Counted from the first letter of the stretch, positions 8,068-17,008 are shown. The stretch is 26,033 nucleotides of DNA from Verrucomicrobiota bacterium (GCA_023431185.1 JAEYXS010000015.1:1-26033), one strand, 5' to 3'. Notes: a model not told the origin generated them from the sequence alone. Program-made: numbers and translations.

Positions 8068-8105
8068 ACTTGGCTTGGGCTGCACAGTAAGGACACAAGC
8101 CAAGT
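8068..8105 (-). terminator. 10-bp inverted repeat, possible terminator of the minus-strand operon
   Basis: The arms 8068-8077 and 8096-8105 are perfectly complementary and enclose an 18-base spacer. It lies about 50 bases beyond the stop of the last minus-strand gene. The T-run on that strand is poor (ATTTAT), so factor-independent termination is uncertain; it may instead protect the mRNA 3' end. Confidence 0.45.
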
Positions 8106-8153
8106 TTGGCATGTTCGGGAAAAGACCGGTCCTGAACCAGCCGATGCGGGCCC

Positions 8154-10013
8154 TCACTTCACTTCCACCAGATGGATTTCGTAGACCATCACGGTGTTGG
8201 GCGGGATGTTCGGAGGGTTGCCCTTCTCGCCATAAGCGAGTTCCGGCGGGACGAAGACATGCCACTTGGAACCGGCATTCATCAGCGGCACCACTTCCCT
8301 GATACCACGGACCATCTTGGTATAATCCACGGCCGGAGCCGGCACCGTCGTGTACGTGTTGATGATGCTCACCCCGGCGGCCGTGCGCTCCCAGTGGTGC
8401 AAAAAGGTCTTGAGACCCGGCTGCGGCTTGGGCCCGACACCCCGTTCAATAACCCGGTATTGCACGCCACTCGGCAAGGTGACCATGCCCGTGCGTTTGC
8501 CGTTCCTGGCCATGAATTCCTTGGGTGACAAATTGCGCATCTCCCCCGGGTGAGTCAGCACCGGCGCTTCTTCGGGCTTCTGGTTCGCCACTGTCGGCAT
8601 CGGCAAGCCCAACTCGGTGCGCAATTGCAGGGCCAGCGCCGGAGACATCAATTGCTTCTCCGGGGTGAGCAGGTCGTTCAAGACCCGCCGCTTGATATTC
8701 GGGAACGGCTCCAGCTCGATGCGGGCCTTGATGTCCGGCTTGGTATCGACATCAACCTTTGCCTGATGGATCTGCCAGGATTTAAGGGCCATGCGTTCGT
8801 AACCGGCGGCCCGGTCGTACTCGCCCACGGCGAGCAACGTATAAGAACGCACCAGCAAGCCTTCGATGACCGCGAGGAACTTGTCCTTGCCTTCGTTAGC
8901 GAGCAGCTCCGTGGTACGCCAGATGCTATATTCCTCGTAAGTGTTCCAGTCTATCACCATCTCGGGATAGACGCGTTTGAGCTCCTTCCAATACTTCGAG
9001 GCATCCGCTTCACGATTATAGAGGTAGAGAGTACTGACCGCGCTCTTCAGGAAGTTCTGATGACCTTGCTTGAGGTTCTCCTGGTTGGGCTCATCCCGGA
9101 GCATCTGGTAATAGGAAGCATTGACCTTGTCCACGATGTCCACGTTCGGGGCGAATTCCGCCCGTGCATCCGCGGCATTCAAAACCAGTCGCCCGCGGTG
9201 AAACGCGAGCTGCATGGACTGGTAAATCAACCGCCGCAACGGCATCAGATCCACGCCCTTGGGTGCCTTCTGCATGCCCACATAGGCCCAATAGATCGCC
9301 TGCGTCTCCGGCATGCGCCAGTCCAGCGGGCCGTGGACGTTCTCCACGTTCTGCATGTAGGCCGGCTCCATCTTGTACGTCTCGCGCAGCTTCTTGAGGG
9401 TCGCCTCGTCTTCCGGCGTCTGCGGCTTGATCAGGTGCTCGAAGTTATAGGGAGGCCGGCCGAGCAACTGGTCCATGTCATACGCCCACGAGAGTTTGAA
9501 ATACATGTGACCGTCATCCATGTTCCCGCCGATCTTGTTCTGGAAGAACCAGCCCAGCTCCTGATACAGCGTCACCTCGTGGGGGTTGAAACGGATGCCT
9601 TCGTCCCGCAGGAGTTCCACCCCGCGCATCACCCACATCCAGCGTTCCTTCTGGTCAGGGGATTTGATGGAGATGTTGTAGGCCATGTTCCAGGCCTGGT
9701 GCCGCCAGACCATGGCGAAATGGGGCTGCAGCTTGGTGATCCAGTCCGAGAGCTGGACCATCTCGAAATACTTGCCGCTGGTCTGCATCTCATTGGCCCG
9801 CAGCCACAGCGCATTGGCGATGAGCCCGCGGAATCCGCCCAGGGCGACCGTGGTGAAAGCCAGCATGGGCGGCGCGTTTTCCAGCGGTTCCGTGCGCGTC
9901 AGCCCCATCGCGGTGCGCTCCTCGTTGAGCGCCCGCTGGGTGATGCCCGCCGTGCCCAGCATCAAGAGGGCCAGCAGCAAAAGGAACGGTTTGTATAGAC
10001 GGCTTTCGGTCAT
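8154..10013 (-). CDS. Membrane-anchored protein with C-terminal degenerate FKBP-type domain
   Basis: A 619-residue protein. One transmembrane helix or signal anchor lies at residues 8-26, a second mildly hydrophobic stretch follows at about 49-62, and a large helical region of unknown family extends to about 495. The last 105 or so residues align to FKBP-type peptidyl-prolyl isomerases, with ELAYG followed by IPPNTVMVYEIHL. However, positions equivalent to F36, D37 and W59 of human FKBP12 appear to be Ile or other residues, so catalysis is doubtful and a binding role is more likely. ATG at 10013 is preferred over a GTG at 10046, which overlaps the upstream permease. One base separates the permease stop from this start, implying coupling. 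It is the last gene of the eight-gene operon. Most of the protein should lie outside the cytosol. Confidence 0.8.
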   Translation of the reverse strand: MTESRLYKPFLLLLALLMLGTAGITQRALNEERTAMGLTRTEPLENAPPMLAFTTVALGGFRGLIANALWLRANEMQTSGKYFEMVQLSDWITKLQPHFAMVWRHQAWNMAYNISIKSPDQKERWMWVMRGVELLRDEGIRFNPHEVTLYQELGWFFQNKIGGNMDDGHMYFKLSWAYDMDQLLGRPPYNFEHLIKPQTPEDEATLKKLRETYKMEPAYMQNVENVHGPLDWRMPETQAIYWAYVGMQKAPKGVDLMPLRRLIYQSMQLAFHRGRLVLNAADARAEFAPNVDIVDKVNASYYQMLRDEPNQENLKQGHQNFLKSAVSTLYLYNREADASKYWKELKRVYPEMVIDWNTYEEYSIWRTTELLANEGKDKFLAVIEGLLVRSYTLLAVGEYDRAAGYERMALKSWQIHQAKVDVDTKPDIKARIELEPFPNIKRRVLNDLLTPEKQLMSPALALQLRTELGLPMPTVANQKPEEAPVLTHPGEMRNLSPKEFMARNGKRTGMVTLPSGVQYRVIERGVGPKPQPGLKTFLHHWERTAAGVSIINTYTTVPAPAVDYTKMVRGIREVVPLMNAGSKWHVFVPPELAYGEKGNPPNIPPNTVMVYEIHLVEVK

Positions 10014-10014
10014 C

Positions 10015-11478
10015 TCAACTTGTTTGCTGTACGGACGCCAGTTCACGACGGTAAAACAGGCCGATGCCGATCAACCCCAGCAGGCCCGTCACCAGCACAC
10101 CGATCTGCCCCACGGCCTTGAGCAAGGTCCACCAAGACACGCTGCGTCCGCTGCTCAAGGAATCGATCGGGGAGAACTCCTTGACCAGATTGACCAGCTT
10201 CAACATCAGCCGGAACATCGGCACGATGACCAGATCCACGATCGAGCCGACCGCCTTGCCCGTCTCATGATTCACCCCGGTCACCGTGCCGTCACGCACC
10301 ACATTTTCCATCACCCCGCTCGACAGGGCGACGACCAGCATCGCCAGTGAAAAGAAGGCGGCCACCGGGAAGGACATGTAGCTGGCGGCCGCCAACCCCA
10401 AGGCCGCCAGCAACGCCAGCCATAAAAAGACGATGACCAGTCCGCGGCAGAAATTGATCCCGAAGCCGGATTCGTAATAGAGAACCTCGATGCCATCTTC
10501 CAAGGGCACCATCAAAGGCACCGGTCCCATGTTGTAAAATTCCACATTCAGCTTGCCCTCGGCATCCAGCAGGTTGGGCACGATGGGGATCTCGTGGTAG
10601 CTGTCATCCGCCAGCGCCGTTTCGATGCGGATCATCCGCGGATCACCCGGCGGACCGACTTGGAACATCACAGGGAAAGAAGTGATCTGGGTCAGCACGC
10701 CTTTGTTGAACTTGACGCGGATCTGCATCTGCCGGTCCACGACCAGATTCTTCATCGCTCCAAAATCCAAGTCCCAGCGTTTGCCCATCAGCGGGGGTAC
10801 ATACTGCTCACGGCCTTTCACCATCTCCTCCACCTGCTGCCGTACAAAGACCGGATCCATCGCGGCGATGCTGGGCTCCTTCAGCCGTTCCTGGAGGGTG
10901 TTCTCGATGTCGGCCTTGAGATCGGGTACCGGTGCTTTCACGGAACCACGCCCGACCAGGATCTGGTCGCGCAAGACGATCTTCTGCTCATCTGGCAACT
11001 TGGACGCCCGGTACATCACAGAAGTATAAACGGCCACTCCAATGAAACTGAGCAAAATGGCATTGAGCGCCACCACCCCCAGCCACTTGCCGATCCAGAT
11101 CTCCCAACGGGCGATGGGTTTCACCGCCAAAGTCTGGATGGTGCAGTCCTCGATATCCCGGGCCAGCACGCCACACGCCAGCCACAAGGTGCTGAAACCC
11201 AGCAAACTCACAGAGATGCCCATGGTGTAGGTGAGCAGGATCTGGGTAAGGCCACGGGCGGTGCCGTCATCCTTGATGACGAGCGGAAGAACGACCACCG
11301 TCAGCAGGAGGAACACCAGCAACGCGGGAAAGAGCCGGAAGCGATAGGTCGCCTGCAAGGTCACCGCCGCGACGGCCGTGATGCGCGCGCCGAAAAGCTT
11401 GCGGGACAGCCAGGTGAACAGGCCAAATCCCGTCATCAGACGAAATATCAACCGCAACAACTGAGGTCCAAGATCCAT
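10015..11478 (-). CDS. ABC-2 type transporter permease with large extracytoplasmic loop
   Basis: A 487-residue membrane protein with six likely helices (about 50-67, 84-105, 134-152, 344-364, 369-389, 458-476). A loop of about 185 residues between helices three and four should project outside. The cytosolic segment around 107-133 has RDIEDCTIQTLAVKPIAR followed by GKWLG, the coupling pattern of ABC-2 (GldF/NosY-like) permeases. The same pattern occurs in the permease encoded at 18902-19867, so the two could form a heterodimer. The gene follows the ABC ATPase by 18 bases and is coupled to the FKBP-like gene. The substrate is unknown; both lipids and macromolecules are handled by this superfamily. 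Confidence 0.88.
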   Translation of the reverse strand: MDLGPQLLRLIFRLMTGFGLFTWLSRKLFGARITAVAAVTLQATYRFRLFPALLVFLLLTVVVLPLVIKDDGTARGLTQILLTYTMGISVSLLGFSTLWLACGVLARDIEDCTIQTLAVKPIARWEIWIGKWLGVVALNAILLSFIGVAVYTSVMYRASKLPDEQKIVLRDQILVGRGSVKAPVPDLKADIENTLQERLKEPSIAAMDPVFVRQQVEEMVKGREQYVPPLMGKRWDLDFGAMKNLVVDRQMQIRVKFNKGVLTQITSFPVMFQVGPPGDPRMIRIETALADDSYHEIPIVPNLLDAEGKLNVEFYNMGPVPLMVPLEDGIEVLYYESGFGINFCRGLVIVFLWLALLAALGLAAASYMSFPVAAFFSLAMLVVALSSGVMENVVRDGTVTGVNHETGKAVGSIVDLVIVPMFRLMLKLVNLVKEFSPIDSLSSGRSVSWWTLLKAVGQIGVLVTGLLGLIGIGLFYRRELASVQQTS

Positions 11479-11496
11479 GTTTGATCAGGCCGTAAG

Positions 11497-12717
11497 CTAC
11501 TCCTTGCCACCCAGCAACGAGGAAAGTTTGTCGTTGGCCTTGTCGATCTGCTCCTTGGCCACCTGGGCCGCTTCGGGCTTGGGCGCCGCGACCGGAGCGG
11601 GGGCCTCGGCGGCGGACAACTGGGCCAGACGAGCATTGTCCACTTGCTTCTGCGGAACCGGAGCGGCAGCGGCCGACACTTCCGCTTCAGGCTTTTGCGC
11701 GTGCGTCAGGCGGTCAAGCACGCTGTCCGCCTGAGCTTGGGCGGCCTTGTCGGCATCGCCCCGCAGATACGCGGCGACTTGGGCACCAGAAGTGGCACCG
11801 GAAGTGTGCGAGGCCGCTGCCCGGGCGCGCTCCACGACTTCCAGAAAATAGTTCTCCAAGTTCTGCGTCGGGTTATCCACGCGCACCTTGTCCCTGCCCA
11901 CATCGTGGCGGATCAGTTCCAAAACCTTCTCCATGGTCTCGCGCGGCAGCACCGGGGCCGTGATGCGGACGGAATCCGGCTTGGTCAACAGCGTCTTGAG
12001 CGGACCGGAAGCGTGGATCTTGCCGCCGTAATAGATCACCACCCGGTCACAGACATCCTCCACATCGGCCAGCAGATGGCTGCTGAGGATCACGGTCTTC
12101 CCGCGCTTGGCCAGCGCGAGGATGAGATCTTTCACTTCCCGGCAACCAATCGGGTCCATGCCCGCCGTCGGCTCATCCAGGATCACCAGATCCGGATCAT
12201 TGATGAGCGCCTGCGCGAGACCGATGCGGCGCTGCATGCCTTTCGAAAACTCACCGACCAACCGCCCGCGGGCCTGGTTCAAGCCCACCATCTCGATCAA
12301 CTGCTCCGCGCGCAGGCGCCGGTCGCCAGGCGGCAGTTCAAAGAGATTGCCAAAGAAATCGAGCGTCTCCGCCGAGCTCAGATAACGGTAGAGATAAGAT
12401 TCTTCCGGCAGATACCCGATGCGGGCCTTCGTGGCCACATGCCGGGGGGATTTGCCGAAGACTTCGATGTGCCCTTTCGTCGGGTTCAACAACCCGAGCA
12501 GCATCTTCACCGTGGTGGATTTGCCGGAACCGTTGGGTCCGAGCAACCCGAACACTTCGCCACGTCGCACCTCGAAATCCACGTTGTCCACGGCCCTTGC
12601 CTTGGGGCGGCCCCAGAAGTCTTTGAACACCTTGGAGAGACCGCGCACCGCCACCACCAGGTCGCTGTTGGGCGACGTGGACTCGGGCGCTGACGTTGAT
12701 TCAATTGGAGCAACCAT
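11497..12717 (-). CDS. ABC transporter ATP-binding protein with long Ala/Pro-rich C-terminal tail
   Basis: A 406-residue protein. The nucleotide-binding domain covers about 20-245, with Walker A GPNGSGKST (60-68), signature FSKGMQ (157-162), Walker B LVILDEP (177-183) and H-loop H214. It resembles the ATPases of ABC-2 exporters (CcmA/NosF/GldA type). About 100 residues at the end (305-406) form an Ala/Pro/Gln-rich tail holding three similar short helical segments (around ADSVLDRLTHAQ, KQVDNARLAQLS and EQIDKANDKLSS) joined by flexible linkers. That tail is not part of a normal NBD and may bind a partner. It starts 12 bases after the metal ATPase stop and precedes a cognate permease gene. It is the only ABC ATPase in the operon and presumably serves both permeases. 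Confidence 0.92.
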   Translation of the reverse strand: MVAPIESTSAPESTSPNSDLVVAVRGLSKVFKDFWGRPKARAVDNVDFEVRRGEVFGLLGPNGSGKSTTVKMLLGLLNPTKGHIEVFGKSPRHVATKARIGYLPEESYLYRYLSSAETLDFFGNLFELPPGDRRLRAEQLIEMVGLNQARGRLVGEFSKGMQRRIGLAQALINDPDLVILDEPTAGMDPIGCREVKDLILALAKRGKTVILSSHLLADVEDVCDRVVIYYGGKIHASGPLKTLLTKPDSVRITAPVLPRETMEKVLELIRHDVGRDKVRVDNPTQNLENYFLEVVERARAAASHTSGATSGAQVAAYLRGDADKAAQAQADSVLDRLTHAQKPEAEVSAAAAPVPQKQVDNARLAQLSAAEAPAPVAAPKPEAAQVAKEQIDKANDKLSSLLGGKE

Positions 12718-12729
12718 GGTCGTAATTTA

Positions 12730-14766
12730 TCAGGCCGCCTTGGGGGAAAGCTGACCGCCCGTGGCGGGTGCATCCTTGGCTTCCGGTTTGGGCGTCTCCG
12801 CGATGAACGGTTCCAGTTCCTCACCCTGGCGGACGAGGCGGAAGCTGTTGAACACCACCAGCAGCGAGCCCATCACATGCATGAGGGCGGCGACAATCGG
12901 GTTGATGTAACCGAAGGCGGCAAGGATCAGACCGCCGATCACGAACAGCACGCCGATGAGGAAATTCTGGTTGATGACCGCCCGGGTCTGGCGCGAGAGC
13001 CGCACCAAGAACGGCAGCCGGCGCAGGTCGCTGTTCATCAGCGCGATGGTCGCGCTGTGGATGGCCACCTCGGAACCGGCCGCACCCATCGCGATGCCGA
13101 TATCCCCCGCCGCGAGCGCCGGCGCGTCATTCACACCGTCACCCACCACGGCCACGCGATAACCCTTCTTCTTCATCGCCCGCACGAACTCCACCTTGTT
13201 CTGCGGCAGGCATTCGGCCACGACTTCTTCGCAACCGATCTCCTTGGCCACACGGATGGCCACCGGCTGGCGGTCACCCGAGACCATCGCCACGCGGCGC
13301 ACCCCGCTGTGCAGCAGGTCGGCGAGCGCTTCTTTCGCTTCCGCCCGGGTCTGGTCCTTCAACCCCACCCAGCCGATGCACTGGCCGTTGCGGGCCACAA
13401 AGATAAGGCTGAACCCTTCCGTCTCGTTCAGGTCCACGGAACTCATGAAGTCTTCTTTGACGCCGTTTTCCTTGAGCCAGTTGGCCCGGCCAACATAGAT
13501 GCGGGCGCCTTCGATGTCCGCCTGCACACCTTTGCCGGCGGTCTCAGAAAAGTTCAACGGTTCCACCAGCGGCACCCCGGCCTCCTCGGCCAGTTGCGAG
13601 AGAGCTTTCGCGGTCGGATGGTTGCTGTAACGCTCGGCGGAAGCACCGATGCGCAGCAGTTCCGCAGGCTTCACACCGTTCAATGGAGCCAGACGGCTGA
13701 CGGCCAGCTTGCCCGTCGTCAACGTACCCGTCTTGTCAAAGATGAAGGCATTAATGCGCGCCGCGAGTTCCAGATCGGCGATGTTCTTGATGAGCACACC
13801 CAGACGGGCGGCGGCGGAAAGGGCCGCGACCATCGCCGTCGGAGTCGCGAGAATGAACGCGCAGGGGCAGGCCACGATGTAAACCGCGATCACGCGGTTC
13901 AAATCCTTCGAGAACGCGAACACCATCAGGCCGATGACGAACACCAGCGGGGTGTAGAAGTGCATGTACTGGTCCACCAGCCGCATGATGGGCAGCTTGG
14001 TCTTTTCCGCCGCGAGGATCAGGTCATGCACGCGACCGAGGGTCGTGTCCGTGCCGGCCCGGTTCACCTTGATCTCCAGCACACCGTTCAGATTCACGGT
14101 GCCGGCGAAGACTTCATCCCCCACCTTCTTGTCCACCGGCAGGGATTCACCAGTGATGTTGGCCTGGTTGATCGAGCCTTGACCGGTCAGGATCAGACCG
14201 TCCGCCGCGATGTTATCGCCGGGACGCACGCGGATGACATCGCCCACTTTCAATTCCTTGACTGCCACTTCCTCTTCCTTGCCGTCCCGGAGGCGACGGG
14301 CCTTGGTCGGGGTCAGTTTGATGAGGGACTCGATGGAGCGCCGGGCACCATCCGCCGTGCGCGTCTCGATGATTTCACCGAGGAGCATGAAGAATGCGAC
14401 CGTGCCGGCCTCCTGATAATGGCCGGAAGCGAACGAGGCGAGGACCGCCAGCGCCACCAGCTCATTGGTACTCAGCACCCCCTTGCGCAAATCCTTGATG
14501 CCCAGCAGCACGATGGGGGTGCCAAGAATCAGCGCACCGATCATGGCGCTGACGGCACTGACCGCGCCCATCGTGGTGAGGACATTTCCGCCCTCCAGAA
14601 ATTTGTCCGCGATGAAGGAATTGAGGATGAAAACCAGGCCGATGATGACCTGCTGCAGCTTGACCTCGGTATGGGAATGGTCGTGGCCGCAACTGGAGCA
14701 GCCGTCTTTATCATGATCATGGTGCTGATGATCATGCGCATGGTCCGCATGGGATGAGACTTGCAT
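12730..14766 (-). CDS. P1B-type heavy-metal-translocating ATPase with His-rich N-terminus
   Basis: A 678-residue P-type ATPase. The landmarks are TGES (205-208), intramembrane CPC (300-302), phosphorylation motif DKTGT (D344), HP (383-384) and GDGVNDAP (542-549). It should pump a soft or transition metal out of the cytosol. In place of a classical HMA domain, the first 32 residues carry ten histidines plus a CxxC (C23, C26). The specificity determinants after the P-domain are atypical. I see neither the YN motif of Cu pumps nor the N-x7-K and D-x-G of Zn/Cd pumps; instead there is MHVMGS with H630. The metal therefore cannot be assigned. It lies between hflK-like and ABC ATPase genes in the same operon, 42 bases after the former. 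Confidence 0.94.
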   Translation of the reverse strand: MQVSSHADHAHDHQHHDHDKDGCSSCGHDHSHTEVKLQQVIIGLVFILNSFIADKFLEGGNVLTTMGAVSAVSAMIGALILGTPIVLLGIKDLRKGVLSTNELVALAVLASFASGHYQEAGTVAFFMLLGEIIETRTADGARRSIESLIKLTPTKARRLRDGKEEEVAVKELKVGDVIRVRPGDNIAADGLILTGQGSINQANITGESLPVDKKVGDEVFAGTVNLNGVLEIKVNRAGTDTTLGRVHDLILAAEKTKLPIMRLVDQYMHFYTPLVFVIGLMVFAFSKDLNRVIAVYIVACPCAFILATPTAMVAALSAAARLGVLIKNIADLELAARINAFIFDKTGTLTTGKLAVSRLAPLNGVKPAELLRIGASAERYSNHPTAKALSQLAEEAGVPLVEPLNFSETAGKGVQADIEGARIYVGRANWLKENGVKEDFMSSVDLNETEGFSLIFVARNGQCIGWVGLKDQTRAEAKEALADLLHSGVRRVAMVSGDRQPVAIRVAKEIGCEEVVAECLPQNKVEFVRAMKKKGYRVAVVGDGVNDAPALAAGDIGIAMGAAGSEVAIHSATIALMNSDLRRLPFLVRLSRQTRAVINQNFLIGVLFVIGGLILAAFGYINPIVAALMHVMGSLLVVFNSFRLVRQGEELEPFIAETPKPEAKDAPATGGQLSPKAA

Positions 14767-14783
14767 GTTGCTTAAATTTTTCT

Positions 14784-14799
14784 GGCGGCCAGGGCCGCC
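14784..14799 (-). other. GC-rich hairpin in the gap between the hflK-like and metal-ATPase genes
   Basis: A perfect 7+7 inverted repeat (GGCGGCC and GGCCGCC) separated by two bases, realistically a 6-bp stem with a 4-base loop. No T-run follows on either strand. It may act as an internal mRNA stability or processing element within the operon. Confidence 0.4.
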
Positions 14800-14808
14800 G
14801 GTTCAAAA

Positions 14809-16053
14809 CTAGTTGTTGCCCTTCGGTTTCACAGGCTCACGGTTTAACTGTAGCCGCAGTTCGCGTTTTTCGCCATCGGCACGATTGGGGATGAAAAACT
14901 TGTCCTGCGAATTGACGAACACCGTCTGGAGCTTTTCCGTCATCACCCGGCGCTTGAACAGGGCCGGGTCCTCGCGATAGAGGGGCAGCAGTTCATTATA
15001 CGTGGCGGCCTCGGCACGCACCGCCTGCACGAGCTGGTTGCTCTCGGACATGCCGGAACTGATCAGGGCCTGCGCTTCGCCTTCAGCTTCGCGCAGGAGT
15101 TTGCCGGCATCGCCCTGGGCGGCATTGACCTTCTCGTTCCGGTCCAGATCGGACTGTTGCACCGCTTCATAGGAAGGACGAACGTTGAAAGGAGCCGAAG
15201 TATCCACGCTGATGGGTTCCAGCGTGACGCCGAGGTTGTATTGGGTCACGAGTTGCTGCACCCGGTCGGATACCTTGTCACGAAAAGCCGCCTTGTCCTT
15301 GTAGAGGGCATTCTCAGCAGTGAAGAACGTGGCCGCATAAAAGACGGCGTTGTCCACAAAGCTGGCCAGGAGCTTGGTGGTGTTCGCATACTCGAAGGTG
15401 TAGCGGACGGGATCGCTGATGCGGTAGTTCAGCGTGGCCTTCACATGGATGATGTTGCCATCGGCGGTCAGGACGTAACCGTCCACCCCCGGACGCAATG
15501 ATTCGTTGCCCGAAGGCATGTCGCCTTTGATCTCCTGCGTGGGATTGAAAGCCGGCCAGCCGTTCGTGGACAGCACGCTATGGCTCTGGCCCAGCGGGAT
15601 CTTGACAATCTCATCGATCGGGTAGGGAAACGCCCAGTGCAGACCGGGTTTCAAGGCGACTTCAGCGCCCTGCCCCACCGGCTTGCCCAACCGCAAGATG
15701 ACGGCCGCCTCGTTCTCCTTCACCTGGAAGACACCCGAGGAAAAGAAGATGACCACCAGGATCACCATCAGCACTTTGACAATGGCAAAGCTGCTGCGGA
15801 GCGCCTCGGACAAGGCGCGGGTGGACGGATCATCCACCTCGCTGACCATCTCGGCCTCCGGCTCGGGCGCACCTTTCTTCTGCCCCAGCAATTCCTCGAG
15901 ATGATCTTTTTCACCACCGTGGCCGTGGTCGTGATCGTGTCCATGGCCATGGTCGTGGTCATGATCATGCCCGTGACCATGCGAATGCGAGTGGTCGTGC
16001 TCATGCCCGCCATGATCATGATCGTGCGAGCCTTGGGAGTCTTTATCGCTCAT
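14809..16053 (-). CDS. hflK: HflK-like SPFH/prohibitin-family protein with His-rich cytosolic tail
   Basis: A 414-residue protein. Residues 10-51 contain nineteen histidines in HD/HG alternation, residues 52-88 are polar, a single transmembrane helix sits at about 89-108, and an SPFH domain follows (FQVKENEAAVILRLGKP). A long Ala/Glu-rich region (about 310-350) is the usual coiled-coil stalk. Length and layout match HflK of the HflKC complex, which in E. coli surrounds FtsH and modulates its proteolysis; there the large domain is periplasmic and the short N-terminus cytosolic. The His tail would therefore face the cytosol and probably bind metal, like the tail of the neighbouring P1B ATPase. 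It starts 8 bases after the hflC-like stop. No ftsH is in the window, so the partner here may differ. Confidence 0.9.
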   Translation of the reverse strand: MSDKDSQGSHDHDHGGHEHDHSHSHGHGHDHDHDHGHGHDHDHGHGGEKDHLEELLGQKKGAPEPEAEMVSEVDDPSTRALSEALRSSFAIVKVLMVILVVIFFSSGVFQVKENEAAVILRLGKPVGQGAEVALKPGLHWAFPYPIDEIVKIPLGQSHSVLSTNGWPAFNPTQEIKGDMPSGNESLRPGVDGYVLTADGNIIHVKATLNYRISDPVRYTFEYANTTKLLASFVDNAVFYAATFFTAENALYKDKAAFRDKVSDRVQQLVTQYNLGVTLEPISVDTSAPFNVRPSYEAVQQSDLDRNEKVNAAQGDAGKLLREAEGEAQALISSGMSESNQLVQAVRAEAATYNELLPLYREDPALFKRRVMTEKLQTVFVNSQDKFFIPNRADGEKRELRLQLNREPVKPKGNN

Positions 16054-16061
16054 GGATCGGG

Positions 16062-16973
16062 TTACTTTCTGGCTTTCTTGTCGTTCGTTTCCCAGCCGCC
16101 GCCGCTCAACATGTCAAACGGAGGGGTCTGCTGGTCCAAGATGAGCGTGGAGCGGTCCTTCAAGGACAGTTCCAGCGCCTTGAGACGGAGGAGGAAGATG
16201 GCCAGATCCGGCTCTTCCTTGAACACGGCGTAGGATTTGGCGGCTTCCCGGTCGCCCTGGCCGCGGATGATCTCCGCCTTGCCCTTGGCTTCGGCAAGGA
16301 TTTCTTCGCGCTTCTGCTTGGCCTCGGCGCGGATGCGGGTGGCTTCGCTCTCGCCTTCCGCCGTCAGTTCCTTCACCAGCCGTTCGCGTTCCGCCTTCAT
16401 GCGGGCGAAGACCTTGGTGGTCACGTTCTCCGGCAGGCCGAGCTGCTTGATGCCGAGCAAAACCACTTCCACGCCGTATTCTTTTTCGGCCAGCGGTTTG
16501 ACATTGCCCAGCATCTCCTTCTCGATCTGGTCGAACTTCAGGGTCTTCGGGTCGGCGGAGACGAGGTCGCTGAAGTCATACTGGCCGATCACGCCGTTCT
16601 TGGCGCTGCGGATGAGGTTCTCGAGCTTCTCCTCGGCCTTGGCGGCGTCGCCGTTGAAGCTGGTGAGGAACTTGGCCGGGTCGGCGATCTTCCAGCCCGC
16701 GAAGACGGTGATGAGGATGATGCGCGAATCCTTCGTCTGCGTCTGTTCGAATTTCTTCTCGAAGTTCTGCGTGCGGTTCTCGAACTTGTAAACATTCTGG
16801 ATCGGCCACGGCAGTTTGAAGTACAGTCCCGGCTCGGTCTTCGGCGCGGAGAATTTGCCGAACTGGGTCACGACCGCCACCTCCGTCTCCCTTACCTGAA
16901 AGGAGAACAGCAGGAACGCGAACACGATGACGAGAATGATCCCGACTACTAATGACAGAGTATTCTTCTTCAT
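16062..16973 (-). CDS. hflC: HflC-like SPFH/prohibitin-family protein
   Basis: A 303-residue protein from the ATG at 16973; a TTG two codons upstream is also in frame but less likely. It has one N-terminal transmembrane helix (about 5-25), then an SPFH domain beginning QVRETEVAVVTQFGKF and containing GLYFKLPWPI, and a charged coiled-coil stretch rich in Glu/Arg/Ala (ERLVKELTAEGESEATRI). The last part includes a hydrophobic FLLRLKALELSL segment. It is the expected partner of the HflK-like protein, forming hetero-oligomeric rings on the outer face of the inner membrane. An A-rich leader with a weak purine site (GAAGAA) precedes it. The gap to the upstream polytopic SPFH gene is 35 bases. Confidence 0.9.
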   Translation of the reverse strand: MKKNTLSLVVGIILVIVFAFLLFSFQVRETEVAVVTQFGKFSAPKTEPGLYFKLPWPIQNVYKFENRTQNFEKKFEQTQTKDSRIILITVFAGWKIADPAKFLTSFNGDAAKAEEKLENLIRSAKNGVIGQYDFSDLVSADPKTLKFDQIEKEMLGNVKPLAEKEYGVEVVLLGIKQLGLPENVTTKVFARMKAERERLVKELTAEGESEATRIRAEAKQKREEILAEAKGKAEIIRGQGDREAAKSYAVFKEEPDLAIFLLRLKALELSLKDRSTLILDQQTPPFDMLSGGGWETNDKKARK

Positions 16974-17008
16974 ACCCAAATTATTTCTTCAGCTGCTTAA
17001 GTTAAAAA

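Noticed and set aside
8550..9998. A 482-codon plus-strand open frame opposite the FKBP-like gene
   Set aside because: It is a shadow of the coupled minus-strand gene and shows no motif or ribosome binding site.
12877..14757. A 626-codon plus-strand open frame antisense to the P1B ATPase
   Set aside because: The minus strand has all P-type ATPase motifs; the antisense product has only low-complexity Arg/His/Asp/Gln composition.
15901..16026. Short tandem DNA repeat (CATGACC-like) as a mobile or CRISPR-like array
   Set aside because: It is the direct result of alternating His-Asp and His-Gly codons in the HflK-like tail, not a separate element.
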